From: JAUWGC01 sp963753055
Lineage (GTDB): Bacteria; Bacteroidota; Bacteroidia; Bacteroidales; B18-G4
Direction of reading: 5' to 3'
Assembly: GCA_963753055.1 (NCBI GenBank)
Contig: CAVWAP010000004.1
Coordinates: forward strand, 558,001 to 622,000
DNA length: 64,000 bases
The position numbers and the translations under genes were made by a program. Below are positions 53,249-61,749 of the stretch, one piece after another. The notes under the pieces were generated by a model. It was not told the DNA's origin, made no database searches, and saw only the letters and a program-made list of their open reading frames with translations. Position 1 is the first letter of the stretch. Each line of letters begins with the position of its first letter.

Positions 53249-55141
53249 ATGTTTCCGCTAAATATTTCTTTCCATTTCGATTACCTGCCACTCCTTATTG
53301 TGGTCGCCATTGCATGGTTCGTGCCAATAATGATGTCTTTATTGAGAGTCCAAAGGGTCCCAACAGTCATTGTTGAGATTATTGTGGGGTTCCTGGTAGG
53401 CTATTATTTGCTTGGCTATGCCTCGGAAGATAGTCTCCGGATACTTGATTTCCTGGCACTTACAGGCTTCCTTTTTCTGATGTTCCTGAGTGGACTTGAA
53501 ATCGATGTTGACCAGATAATCTTATCTCTGCCACGCCGAAAACTTACCATTTCCCGCTACCTGAAAAATCCGTTACTGGTAGGTCTGACCTATTTCTTTA
53601 TCACCTTATTTCTTTCTGTCGGCGGTGCTTTCATTTTATCTTTATTCGTTGACATCCCAAGTATCTGGTATTTTGCACTGATCATGATTACTACTTCTGT
53701 AGGAATCATTTTTCCGGTATTAAAAAGTAGGGGGGAGACTTCCGGGCATTTTGGCCAGATGATGATTATTGCAGCTGCAATAGCCGATATCTTGAGTATC
53801 ATCCTTTTCACTTTTACTGCTTATATCATACGTAAAGGATTTCAGTTCGAGTTATTGCTGGTTATTGGCCTCTTTGTTTTGTTCTATGTATTCTACATCC
53901 TTGGTAAGAAGTTGAACAATGTGTTATTTCAGAGAATTACCTTTCAGCTTTCACATGCAGCATCACAGATCAGCATCCGCGGGACACTACTATTGATCCT
54001 CATATTCGTAGTCCTTTCTCAATTTCTGGGTGTTGAGGTAATGCTCCTGGGGGCTTTTCTCAGTGGACTTCTGCTGTCATTGTTCTTGCATAAAGACAGA
54101 TCGTTATTGATACTGAAACTTGACGGCATGGGTTTTGGATTTTTTATCCCTGTGTTTTTTATCATGGTAGGTGCTAAGTTTGAACCTGCTGCATTCACTG
54201 AGTTTGATCAATCACTTATTGTATTCCTGGTCCTATTGCTGATCACATTATATGCTGTTAAAGTCCTGCCATCATTGATATGGGCCCGGTTGTTTGGTAC
54301 ACAAAGAGCTATTGCTGGCGGATTCCTGATGGCTTCAAGGCTCAGTCTTATCATTGCAGCCGCGGCCATCGGACTCGACCTGGGAATCATTACACCCGGT
54401 ATCAATGCAAGTTTTATCTTTCTTGCGGTAATCACATGCTTTATCTCCCCGGTCATTTATAACAACCTCAACCCTATAGATCACCTTGCCGGTTCTAAAA
54501 CAGTTATTGTCGGAGGAAGCAGCATAGGTGTTCTTCTGGCAAGAAGGCTCAAGATGCATGGTAAGGCCTCTGTAATTATTGAGAAGGATGATAAGCGATT
54601 TGGTGAAATCAAGTCCAAAGGACTGGATGTTTTGAAAGGGAATGGTCTTGATGCCCATCTTTATGAAAGAATTAATCTGAACCCGGGGAATTATGTAGTT
54701 GTTGAAACTGGTTCTGACAACATGAATGTTAATATTTGCGAGGTCCTCAGGAAGGAGCTTGGCCATGAAAAGATTATTTCAAAATCAGGTAATTCCCGGG
54801 TGGCTGAAGCTCTCAAACAGTTGAATGTTGAACTGCTTGATGCCAGGAGGGTGCTGGCAACGACCATAGAAAGCCTGATCATCATGCCAACAACCTACCA
54901 TGCACTGTTGGATACTTTTGAAGATTACAGGGTTGAAGAGATTATATTAAGTTTGAAAGGTGTTGATGGCTTGCAGATTAAGGATATTCCTTTTCATAAA
55001 GATGGTACCGTTATCATGATAAGAAGGGGCTCCGATGTTTATGTTCCACATGGAGATACATACCTTAGGATTGGCGACTTATTGACAGTCTTTGGTACAG
55101 GTACTGCACTGGATGAGATTCGTAAGGTCTTGGTTTCCTGA
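53249..55141 (+). CDS. Cation/proton antiporter (CPA2) with TrkA/RCK domains
   Basis: The 630-residue protein has 12-13 membrane helices in residues 1-400; VPTVIVEIIVGFLVGYYLLG and FLMFLSGLEIDVDQIILSLP are typical CPA2 regions. An RCK-N domain follows (KTVIVGGSSIGVLLARRLKM, then VIIEKDD) and a TrkA-C domain ends the protein (DTYLRIGDLLTVFG). It resembles KefB/KefC or NhaS-type exchangers gated by nucleotide, moving K+ or Na+ against protons. It converges with a K+ channel gene that has the same regulatory domains, stops 9 bases apart. Confidence 0.9.
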   Translation: MFPLNISFHFDYLPLLIVVAIAWFVPIMMSLLRVQRVPTVIVEIIVGFLVGYYLLGYASEDSLRILDFLALTGFLFLMFLSGLEIDVDQIILSLPRRKLTISRYLKNPLLVGLTYFFITLFLSVGGAFILSLFVDIPSIWYFALIMITTSVGIIFPVLKSRGETSGHFGQMMIIAAAIADILSIILFTFTAYIIRKGFQFELLLVIGLFVLFYVFYILGKKLNNVLFQRITFQLSHAASQISIRGTLLLILIFVVLSQFLGVEVMLLGAFLSGLLLSLFLHKDRSLLILKLDGMGFGFFIPVFFIMVGAKFEPAAFTEFDQSLIVFLVLLLITLYAVKVLPSLIWARLFGTQRAIAGGFLMASRLSLIIAAAAIGLDLGIITPGINASFIFLAVITCFISPVIYNNLNPIDHLAGSKTVIVGGSSIGVLLARRLKMHGKASVIIEKDDKRFGEIKSKGLDVLKGNGLDAHLYERINLNPGNYVVVETGSDNMNVNICEVLRKELGHEKIISKSGNSRVAEALKQLNVELLDARRVLATTIESLIIMPTTYHALLDTFEDYRVEEIILSLKGVDGLQIKDIPFHKDGTVIMIRRGSDVYVPHGDTYLRIGDLLTVFGTGTALDEIRKVLVS

Positions 55142-55150
55142 TGTATATAG

Positions 55151-56191
55151 CTAAGAGTGCAGAATGGTCTTCATGGTATTAATCTGCTCGGTCGTACCCA
55201 GTACAAATAGTTTTGAACCTGGGATAACATTGGTTTCAGGTGAGGGATTGAGGATGAATTCACCTTCCGGGGTCTTAAAGCCGATAATATTTGCTCCGGA
55301 CTTCTGACGGATACCAATCTCATGAATAGACTTACAACTGACATCACTTGGAAGATCAGAACATACTATTTCCTCCAGGTTGGTCGGTGAACTACCCCTG
55401 ATTGAAAGATGTTCGAGAAATTCAACCACATCAGGTTGTGCAACAAGCACAGCCATATGATTGCCACCGACCTTTTCAGGCAGGATGACATTGTTAGCCC
55501 CTGCTACACGCAGTTTCTTTTCCGAGCTTTCACTGGAGGCGCGACTGATTATTTTTAGATTTGAATTCAATGACCTTGCTGACAATACAACGAAAAGATT
55601 GTCGGCATCATTTGGCAAGGTTGTGATCAGTGCACTGGCTGATTTGATATTGGCATTGAGCAAGACCTCGTCGTTGGTTGCATCTCCTTCCATGAACCTG
55701 AACTGTTGATCAAGATTTTGAATGACTAAATCATGATCATTCTCGATAACTATCAGCGACTTATTGAAAGTTCTCAGCTCTTCTGCAGCCTGCTGTCCGT
55801 TCCTGCCAAATCCACATATGATAACATGGTTTTCCATTTTCGTAAATTTTACTTTGCTTTTGCTTCCTTTTAGAAACCAGAGGCTTAATTTACTTTCAAC
55901 AAAGTATGTTGTTATAATTGATATCGCATAAGCATATGTTCCAAAACTAAACATGATTAAGAAAATAGTAAAAATCTTACCCCCGTCTGTCAGCTTATGG
56001 ATCTCTCCAAAACCCACAGTTGAGATTGTAATAATTGTCATATACAATGCATTGAGAAAAGTATCTCCCTCAATGGTAATATATCCAATAATACCAACAA
56101 CGACCAGAGTGAGTAATAAAACTATTGCGGTTTTGATTCTTCTGCCCGGGCTATAACTTTCCAATTTGCTTATGATTAGCTGTTTCAGCAA
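55151..56191 (-). CDS. Potassium channel with RCK domains
   Basis: The 346-residue protein has two membrane helices flanking a pore loop (TIITISTVGFGEIHK). The filter reads TVGFGE where the classical sequence is TVGYGD, a known bacterial variant. The RCK-N domain begins NHVIICGFGRNGQQAAEELR, and a TrkA-C domain follows (SGANIIGFKTPEGEF, then PGSKLFVLGT). It should form a tetrameric K+ channel gated by a ligand on the cytoplasmic side. Paired with the converging antiporter it suggests a local ion-balance module. Confidence 0.9.
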   Translation of the reverse strand: MLKQLIISKLESYSPGRRIKTAIVLLLTLVVVGIIGYITIEGDTFLNALYMTIITISTVGFGEIHKLTDGGKIFTIFLIMFSFGTYAYAISIITTYFVESKLSLWFLKGSKSKVKFTKMENHVIICGFGRNGQQAAEELRTFNKSLIVIENDHDLVIQNLDQQFRFMEGDATNDEVLLNANIKSASALITTLPNDADNLFVVLSARSLNSNLKIISRASSESSEKKLRVAGANNVILPEKVGGNHMAVLVAQPDVVEFLEHLSIRGSSPTNLEEIVCSDLPSDVSCKSIHEIGIRQKSGANIIGFKTPEGEFILNPSPETNVIPGSKLFVLGTTEQINTMKTILHS

Positions 56192-56216
56192 AGATAATAA
56201 TTATCTGCCATCAATC

Positions 56217-57488
56217 TCAGATGTCCTTCATCACCAGCTCTCCAATTTTACATTCCAGGCATTGCTTATTGTCGCACCTTGTTTTCTTCAGCTGCAGGTA
56301 CCCCTGGCTTTCAAAAGCTGAAGGAATAGACGCATTGAGCGATTTCCATTTATTGATGGCCTGGTTCTTTTCAGCTGGCAGAAGCTTCAGGTACCCAATT
56401 GCTTTTTTGATGCAGGACGGTTTATCTTTAATATGCCCGTAAACATAATTGAAGGGAACAATTGTATTGATAATAATAAGTCGAACACTTTCCCTGCCCA
56501 GCAGCTTTCTTGATTTTGAAGAGGGCTTATCAAAGATGTAATGTGTGTGCCAGTATACTGATGTACCAGCCTTTAGCTGCTTAAAGATAACATCAAGCTG
56601 TCCTGGCTTGATGAACAGATCGAAGAGGCTTCCGGATTGTCCAAGGAGGTAAGCAAATTGCGCAATTCTTATAGTTGGGAAGTTTGACGGACGCAGCCTG
56701 AGGAAATTCCAGAGGTGGACATCTATCGGATTTAGTGAGTACCTTTTCCTGTAAAGCATATATTCATTCCGTAATTTCTTATGGTAATCATCCTTAAAAT
56801 CCTGGTTAAGAAACCCGGCCTGGCCAAATAGCAATGCCTCCAACTCAAAAAGATTATGCTTATGCTTATTGATGATCTGAACAGGCAATGATTTCGCCAG
56901 TAGCTCGAATGCATGGCCGTTTAATTTAAAACCAAAATTAATTGCAAGGAATTGATACAAGGTTTGCTCCCAGTTGAAACATTGTAGTATCAGGGCTCTT
57001 TCGATAGTTGAAGCTTTTTGATTAAGGCGTTCATGAGTCATGGTGCTTATCCAAGACTGAATCCGGGATTGATCAAGGGAAGGGAAATTCTTTTCACAGG
57101 CGACCCAGCTTTTTCTTTTCATGTACCGCCTGTAATTATCAAAAAGTTCCGTATTGAACTTATTTTCGAGACTCAATGTTGGTACTGGTTGACCATTCTG
57201 AAATATGATTTGTTCATCATTTTTATATACAACATGCAGTATGATATTTTGATACCTCTCATCATGTTGATGCCCATGCTTATTCCAGTCGGAAGCATGG
57301 ACATGAATTTCGACATTTCCAGCCCAGAGGGTATCGTTGATCCGGATCCTGGCATTAAAGAAATCCGGTCCTGCATCTTTATTTAGGACGCCAGGGCTGA
57401 TGATGGTAAGTAGCTCATCATCAGTTGTTAGCAGCTTGTCTTCAAGTAGCCTGAACTTCCACAGGTAGTAAAGAAAATTTTCAGTCAT
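56217..57488 (-). CDS. DUF2851 family protein
   Basis: From the ATG at 57488 (MTENFLYYLWKFRLLEDKLL) the protein has 423 residues; an upstream start at 57545 adds 19 unlikely residues. ISPGVLNKDAGPDFFNARIR and GNVEIHVHASDWNKHGHQHD are hallmarks of DUF2851, with histidines that could bind a metal. The C-terminus has CDNKQCLECKIG, a small cysteine cluster. The family is widespread in Bacteroidota with no assigned function. No signal peptide or membrane segment is seen. It is divergent from zapB-like. Confidence 0.87.
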   Translation of the reverse strand: MTENFLYYLWKFRLLEDKLLTTDDELLTIISPGVLNKDAGPDFFNARIRINDTLWAGNVEIHVHASDWNKHGHQHDERYQNIILHVVYKNDEQIIFQNGQPVPTLSLENKFNTELFDNYRRYMKRKSWVACEKNFPSLDQSRIQSWISTMTHERLNQKASTIERALILQCFNWEQTLYQFLAINFGFKLNGHAFELLAKSLPVQIINKHKHNLFELEALLFGQAGFLNQDFKDDYHKKLRNEYMLYRKRYSLNPIDVHLWNFLRLRPSNFPTIRIAQFAYLLGQSGSLFDLFIKPGQLDVIFKQLKAGTSVYWHTHYIFDKPSSKSRKLLGRESVRLIIINTIVPFNYVYGHIKDKPSCIKKAIGYLKLLPAEKNQAINKWKSLNASIPSAFESQGYLQLKKTRCDNKQCLECKIGELVMKDI

Positions 57489-57561
57489 AAGTATGTAGGT
57501 TTGAGTTATGTAATTAGCCCCTATTACTTTATACCATGTGATCAAGAATGTCCCCTAAAAA

Positions 57562-57592
57562 TTTGCTATTCGTAGTAATTTTTTTAACTTTG
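57562..57592 (+). promoter_or_regulatory. Promoter of the zapB-zapA-6S-rny region
   Basis: TTTG (57562-57565), exactly 19 bases, then TAACTTTG (57585-57592): a perfect Bacteroidota promoter. The ATG lies 32 bases downstream. Confidence 0.82.
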
Positions 57593-57624
57593 TAAACATA
57601 TTGTTAAATTTTCGTTAAGAAAAT

Positions 57625-57912
57625 ATGAGTCAATCTGATGAATACTTATTGCTCATTGAAAAAAAAGTTCAGGAGCTTATCGGATTGTATGAACAACTTA
57701 AAATAGAAAACGGAGATTTATTGATAAAAAATGGCGAATTAAATCAGATTATCAAAACCCAATCAGATAGAATTCAAGAATTAGAGAAAAGAGTTATTAA
57801 TTTAAAATTAGCAAAGCAATTAACTAACAACAAGGAAGCTTCAGAAGCAAAGAAAAAAATTAATGAAGTATTGCGGGAGATTGATAAATGTGTTGGATTA
57901 TTGAGTAAGTAG
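57625..57912 (+). CDS. ZapB-like coiled-coil protein
   Basis: The 95-residue protein is almost entirely a coiled coil with heptad leucine/isoleucine spacing (LIEKKVQELIGLYEQLKIEN, then ELNQIIKTQSDRIQELEKRV). It is positioned 22 bases before zapA, an arrangement common in Bacteroidota. A ZapB-like role, linking ZapA to the division ring, is inferred from structure type and position, since coiled coils carry little family-specific sequence. It has its own exact promoter. Confidence 0.7.
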   Translation: MSQSDEYLLLIEKKVQELIGLYEQLKIENGDLLIKNGELNQIIKTQSDRIQELEKRVINLKLAKQLTNNKEASEAKKKINEVLREIDKCVGLLSK

Positions 57913-57934
57913 GGAAGATACACAATAAGTAAAA

Positions 57935-58255
57935 ATGGAAAAAATACCGATATCTGTAAAAATCGCTGAGCGAACTTACAGAATGACAATAGATCCGGAA
58001 GAAGAAGAGAAAGTTAGGGAAGCAGCCAAATTAATTAATGAAAAAATAAAACACTATTCAGAAAATTATGCTTTTAATGATACGCAGGACTTATTATCGA
58101 TGATTGCAATCCAGTGTGCAACAAGTTCCATTAGGATGGAAAAAACAGTAAGCAATATCGATGATGAACTTGCAGACAAACTAAAAGAAATTGACGGCAT
58201 ATTAACGGATCAACTTACTAAAGATACCAACACCAGTTCTTTGAAAAATATTTAA
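57935..58255 (+). CDS. zapA: Cell division protein ZapA
   Basis: The 106-residue protein starts with ISVKIAERTYRMTIDPEEEE, the conserved beta-hairpin start of ZapA, followed by VREAAKLINEKIKHYSENYA and a coiled coil containing ISMIAIQCAT-like LLSMIAIQCATSS. ZapA cross-links FtsZ filaments at mid-cell. It lies between zapB-like and a probable 6S RNA, whose first paired base is 6 bases after the stop. Confidence 0.9.
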   Translation: MEKIPISVKIAERTYRMTIDPEEEEKVREAAKLINEKIKHYSENYAFNDTQDLLSMIAIQCATSSIRMEKTVSNIDDELADKLKEIDGILTDQLTKDTNTSSLKNI

Positions 58256-58260
58256 GATTC

Positions 58261-58461
58261 ACCCGCATTAACAAAAGCAGTTTATAAACTCAACACTATT
58301 CTATTTAGGGTTAAGCTCATAGGTCGGTAGGACAGGCCTCACTCCCAGCTTTGCTGGGGGAACATCCACGGATGTTCATTGGAAGTCTGAACGGCTTGGC
58401 GACCCTATACATATCATTTGGGGTTTATTTTAAAACTCCCAAGTTAATGCGGGTTTTTTTT
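58261..58461 (+). ncRNA. ssrS: Probable 6S RNA
   Basis: ACCCGCATTAAC (58261-58272) pairs without mismatch with GTTAATGCGGGT (58443-58454), enclosing about 170 bases, and a run of eight Ts follows. Inside, AGGGT (58307-58311) can pair with ACCCT (58402-58406), and the apical part holds two strong hairpins: CCCAGC/GCTGGG (58344-58358) and AACATC/GATGTT (58361-58376). The unpaired middle would form a large bubble whose 3' side can fold a small hairpin (GGGG...CTCCC, 58420-58440), as in 6S RNA. At about 194 bases the size fits, and zapA is also the neighbour of ssrS in E. coli. 6S RNA binds housekeeping RNA polymerase and restrains transcription. Covariance-model support was not checked. Confidence 0.72.
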
Positions 58462-58522
58462 ATATCCCTACTTCTTGTTGTTAGAGCTTGTGAAGAGATG
58501 TGTTTAACTAAAAACCAGTAAG

Positions 58523-60064
58523 ATGGATACAATAATACTTGTTATTGTTGGCATCAGCGCTTTACTAGTGGGTGGATTAATCGCAAGTACATTCTTACGA
58601 AAAACCATTGAGAAGAAAAGTGAAACAATCCTAAAAGAGGCACAGGAAAAGGCTGAAGTCATAAAGAAAGATAAGATACTGCAAGCAAAGGAGAAATTCT
58701 TACAACTAAAAGCAGAACACGAAAAAGTCATCAGTGAGAGGAATAGCATAATCCAGAAGAGTGAGAGTAAATTAAAACAGCGTGAAGCTACCATCTCACA
58801 AAAGTTTGAAGACTTTCAAAGAAAAGACAAAGAAATTGAAACCATAAAGAGTAACCTTAACAACCAGTTGGAGCTGCTGAATAAAAGGCAGTTAGATATT
58901 GAAAAAGCCCATAAGCAACAGGTTGAACAATTGGAAAACATTTCTGGATTGTCGGCCGCTGAGGCAAAGAACCAGCTTATCGAAACACTTAAGGAAGAGG
59001 CTAAATCTGAAGCCCAGGTCTTTGTTCGGGACATTGTTGATGAGGCTAAGATGTCGGCCAACCAGGAAGCAAAAAAGATTGTTCTGGAAACCATTCAGCG
59101 TACAGCTACGGAGAATGCCATAGAAAATTCAGTTTCCGTCTTTAATATTGATAATGATGAGATCAAGGGCCGTATTATCGGTCGTGAAGGAAGAAATATC
59201 AGGACCCTGGAGGCTCTTACAGGTATAGATATCATTATTGATGATTCTCCAGAAGCCATCATCTTATCAGGCTTCGATCCGGTCAGAAGGGAAATAGCCA
59301 GGCTGTCGCTCCACAAGCTCGTTTCAGATGGCAGGATACATCCGGCGCGAATAGAAGAGGTGGTAGCCAAGACCAAGAAGCAGATCGAGCAGGAAATAAT
59401 TGAAACCGGTAAGCGCACCGTGATCGACTTGGGTATACATAATATGCATCATGAGCTGATAAGGATGATAGGCCGTATGAAATACCGTTCTTCCTACGGG
59501 CAAAACCTGCTTCTCCATTCAATCGAGGTTGCTAATCTCTGTGCTACCATGGCGGCAGAACTTGGGTTGAACCCGAAGAAAGCAAAAAGGGCTGGCCTGC
59601 TGCATGATATTGGAAAAGTGCCAGATAACGAACCTGACTTGCCCCATGCTATCCTGGGAATGAAAAGTGCAGAGAAGTTCAAGGAAAAGCCAGAAATCTG
59701 CAATGCCATTGGAGCACATCATGACGAGGTGGAAATGGAGTCACTCATCGCACCTATCGTACAGGTATGTGATGCCATATCCGGTGCCCGCCCAGGCGCC
59801 AGGAGAGAGGTTGCCGAAGCATATATCCAACGGCTGAACAAGTTGGAAGAGCTTGCACTCAATTATCCAGGTGTTGTCAAAACATATGCCATACAAGCTG
59901 GTAGGGAATTACGAGTGATCGTTGGTGCAGAGAAGGTTAATGATACCGAAGCTAACCAGATCTCCTATGACCTTTCAAGAAAGATCCAGGATGAAATGAC
60001 ATATCCCGGTCAAATAAAAATTACTGTGATCAGGGAAACAAGGGCAATCAATTTTGCCAAGTAA
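58523..60064 (+). CDS. rny: Ribonuclease Y
   Basis: The 513-residue membrane-anchored endonuclease starts mRNA decay. An N-terminal helix (about 3-22) is followed by a long coiled coil to about residue 195, a KH domain (IKGRIIGREGRNIRTLEALT) and an HD domain whose metal motif is GLLHDIGKVPDNE, with LLHSIEVANL before it. All domains of the family are intact and the length is normal. It is downstream of zapA and the 6S-like RNA, and has no separate good promoter in the 60 bases between. Confidence 0.96.
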   Translation: MDTIILVIVGISALLVGGLIASTFLRKTIEKKSETILKEAQEKAEVIKKDKILQAKEKFLQLKAEHEKVISERNSIIQKSESKLKQREATISQKFEDFQRKDKEIETIKSNLNNQLELLNKRQLDIEKAHKQQVEQLENISGLSAAEAKNQLIETLKEEAKSEAQVFVRDIVDEAKMSANQEAKKIVLETIQRTATENAIENSVSVFNIDNDEIKGRIIGREGRNIRTLEALTGIDIIIDDSPEAIILSGFDPVRREIARLSLHKLVSDGRIHPARIEEVVAKTKKQIEQEIIETGKRTVIDLGIHNMHHELIRMIGRMKYRSSYGQNLLLHSIEVANLCATMAAELGLNPKKAKRAGLLHDIGKVPDNEPDLPHAILGMKSAEKFKEKPEICNAIGAHHDEVEMESLIAPIVQVCDAISGARPGARREVAEAYIQRLNKLEELALNYPGVVKTYAIQAGRELRVIVGAEKVNDTEANQISYDLSRKIQDEMTYPGQIKITVIRETRAINFAK

Positions 60065-60089
60065 ACTAAGTAGTTCTGGTTAAAAGCTA

Positions 60090-60626
60090 TTACTGGGCAG
60101 CCTCCTGGGCTTTCATCTTTTCTTCAAACTCCTTAATGAGCTCTTCAGGACTTTTACCCAGGTTCTGAATGGATATTTCTGCATCATCGGCGAAATCATT
60201 ATCAGGATATTTATCAATAAACTCCTGGTAATACATCCTCGCCTTCTCCAGGTCACCCAGGTTATTCTCATAAACATATGCTTTCAGGAATAGGCATTCA
60301 GGAGTTTTCCTGAAATCAGGATAGTCATTCATGATCCTGTCATAGAGCTCGACAGCCATTTCTCCCTTATTAATATTCATGGTTATGTCAGCTGCCTTGA
60401 ACAGATATTCAGGGGCCAGGGAGTCCTTTGGAAATTGATCCGCAAAGGAGATATACTGCTCAATTAGTTGATTGGCTTTCTCAAGATTACTCATGTCTCC
60501 TTCTTCAGAGAATAAGGCATCTTCGAGCAGTGTAATATTTTCAACGGCTTCAACGCGCGGATTGCCGCAAGATAAAAGAATAACTCCGCTAAGGATAAAT
60601 AATGCAAATACCTTCAGTGTTTTCAT
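60090..60626 (-). CDS. TPR-type lipoprotein
   Basis: The 178-residue protein has a lipoprotein signal (ALFILSGVILLSC, cysteine 20). Helical repeats of TPR/YbgF type follow: EYLFKAADITMNINKGEMAV, PECLFLKAYVYENNLGDLEK and YYQEFIDKYPDNDFADDAEI. It is likely a periplasmic scaffold. It is the third gene of a ruvX-def-TPR operon, 13 bases after def; this order recurs in Bacteroidota, though no shared function is known. Confidence 0.82.
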   Translation of the reverse strand: MKTLKVFALFILSGVILLSCGNPRVEAVENITLLEDALFSEEGDMSNLEKANQLIEQYISFADQFPKDSLAPEYLFKAADITMNINKGEMAVELYDRIMNDYPDFRKTPECLFLKAYVYENNLGDLEKARMYYQEFIDKYPDNDFADDAEISIQNLGKSPEELIKEFEEKMKAQEAAQ

Positions 60627-60639
60627 AAAAATTATTGGT

Positions 60640-61227
60640 TTAATTGTTCAGTGCTGATTTCTTTTTCATAACGGGAAAAATCATTTTATATGATACATCA
60701 ATGTCCCCTTTTGAAATATCATTGAGCTTCCTTCGTAATAAGGTCTTTTTTAATGGACTTACCTTGTCTACAAAAATGATCCCTTCGAGGTGATCATATT
60801 CATGCTGGATTATCCTTCCAATAACACCTGTAAAAGTCTCATCGTGAAAGTTAAAGTCTGGGTCATAATATTGGATCCTGACAGTTGACTTTCTGCTTAT
60901 GTCTTCCCTGATATTAGGGACGCTTAAGCATCCTTCATTGAACATCCAGCTATCCCCGCTCTCTTCCACAATCTGTGGGTTGATAAAAACTTTTTTAAAA
61001 TCTTTGGCATCAGGATAATCTTCCGCATAAGGGCTGGCATCAACAATAAATAAACGAATAGACTTATTGATCTGTGGGGCTGCAAGGCCAACTCCAACAG
61101 ATGTATACATGGTTTCAAACATATTCTCGATCAACTGGTCCAGTTCAGGATAGTCCTTTTCAATATCGTGTGAGACTCTGCGTAATGTAGGATGTCCGTA
61201 TGCAACAATAGGTAGCATTTTACTCAT
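60640..61227 (-). CDS. def: Peptide deformylase
   Basis: The 195-residue metalloenzyme removes the formyl group from new proteins. All three motifs are present: GVGLAAPQI (motif 1), EGCLSVP (motif 2, with the metal cysteine) and QHEYDHLEG (motif 3, with the two metal histidines and catalytic glutamate). The length fits type 1 enzymes. Starts at the first or fourth codon (both ATG) are possible. It is 11 bases after ruvX. Confidence 0.97.
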   Translation of the reverse strand: MSKMLPIVAYGHPTLRRVSHDIEKDYPELDQLIENMFETMYTSVGVGLAAPQINKSIRLFIVDASPYAEDYPDAKDFKKVFINPQIVEESGDSWMFNEGCLSVPNIREDISRKSTVRIQYYDPDFNFHDETFTGVIGRIIQHEYDHLEGIIFVDKVSPLKKTLLRRKLNDISKGDIDVSYKMIFPVMKKKSALNN

Positions 61228-61238
61228 AATTGGGTATT

Positions 61239-61655
61239 TTATTTACTTTTTGATTCCAAATACGATTGTAATATTATTGTGGCGCTTATCTTGTCAATCA
61301 GTCCCTTATCCTGTCTGCTCTTTTTGCTGATACCCGAGTCAATCATGGTTTGAAAGGCTAACTTCGAAGTAAAACGCTCATCGTACCGATCAATTGTAAT
61401 GCCAGGGTATCTTTTTCTTAGTTTTTTTACAAAAGGACCAATCCAGGCCTCAGCCTGCGATGCAGAATTATCCTTTTGCCTTGGCTCTCCAACAACGATC
61501 GTTTCAACATTTTCTTTTACAATGTATTGATCCAGGTAATTCATGATCTCTCCCGCGGGAACAGTGTCCAGTCCATTGGCAATCATCTGTAATTCATCAG
61601 TGACTGCAATGCCAACTCTCTTTTGCCCGAAATCAATAGCCATTATTCGTCCCAT
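61239..61655 (-). CDS. ruvX: Putative pre-16S rRNA nuclease (YqgF/RuvX)
   Basis: The 138-residue RNase H-like protein has MAIDFGQKRVGIAVTDELQM at the N-terminus with the first catalytic aspartate, VETIVVGEPRQKDNSASQAE in the centre, and DERFTSKLAFQ as the conserved DERLTT-like motif. YqgF proteins mature the 5' end of 16S rRNA. It heads the ruvX-def-TPR operon. A -7 box on the minus strand (TAATTTTG, 61691-61684) lies upstream. It is divergent from dapD. Confidence 0.93.
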   Translation of the reverse strand: MGRIMAIDFGQKRVGIAVTDELQMIANGLDTVPAGEIMNYLDQYIVKENVETIVVGEPRQKDNSASQAEAWIGPFVKKLRKRYPGITIDRYDERFTSKLAFQTMIDSGISKKSRQDKGLIDKISATIILQSYLESKSK

Positions 61656-61749
61656 CCTTGTAATTGATCTATATTTGGAACAACAAAATTATAAAGAAGT
61701 TCAAAGCCCAGCGAAAAAATTGGTTAATTTTGACTATCAAAGCCTTGCT

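Noticed and set aside
61543..61749. 69-residue N-terminal extension of DapD
   Set aside because: It is antisense to ruvX; DapD homology and normal length begin at 61750.
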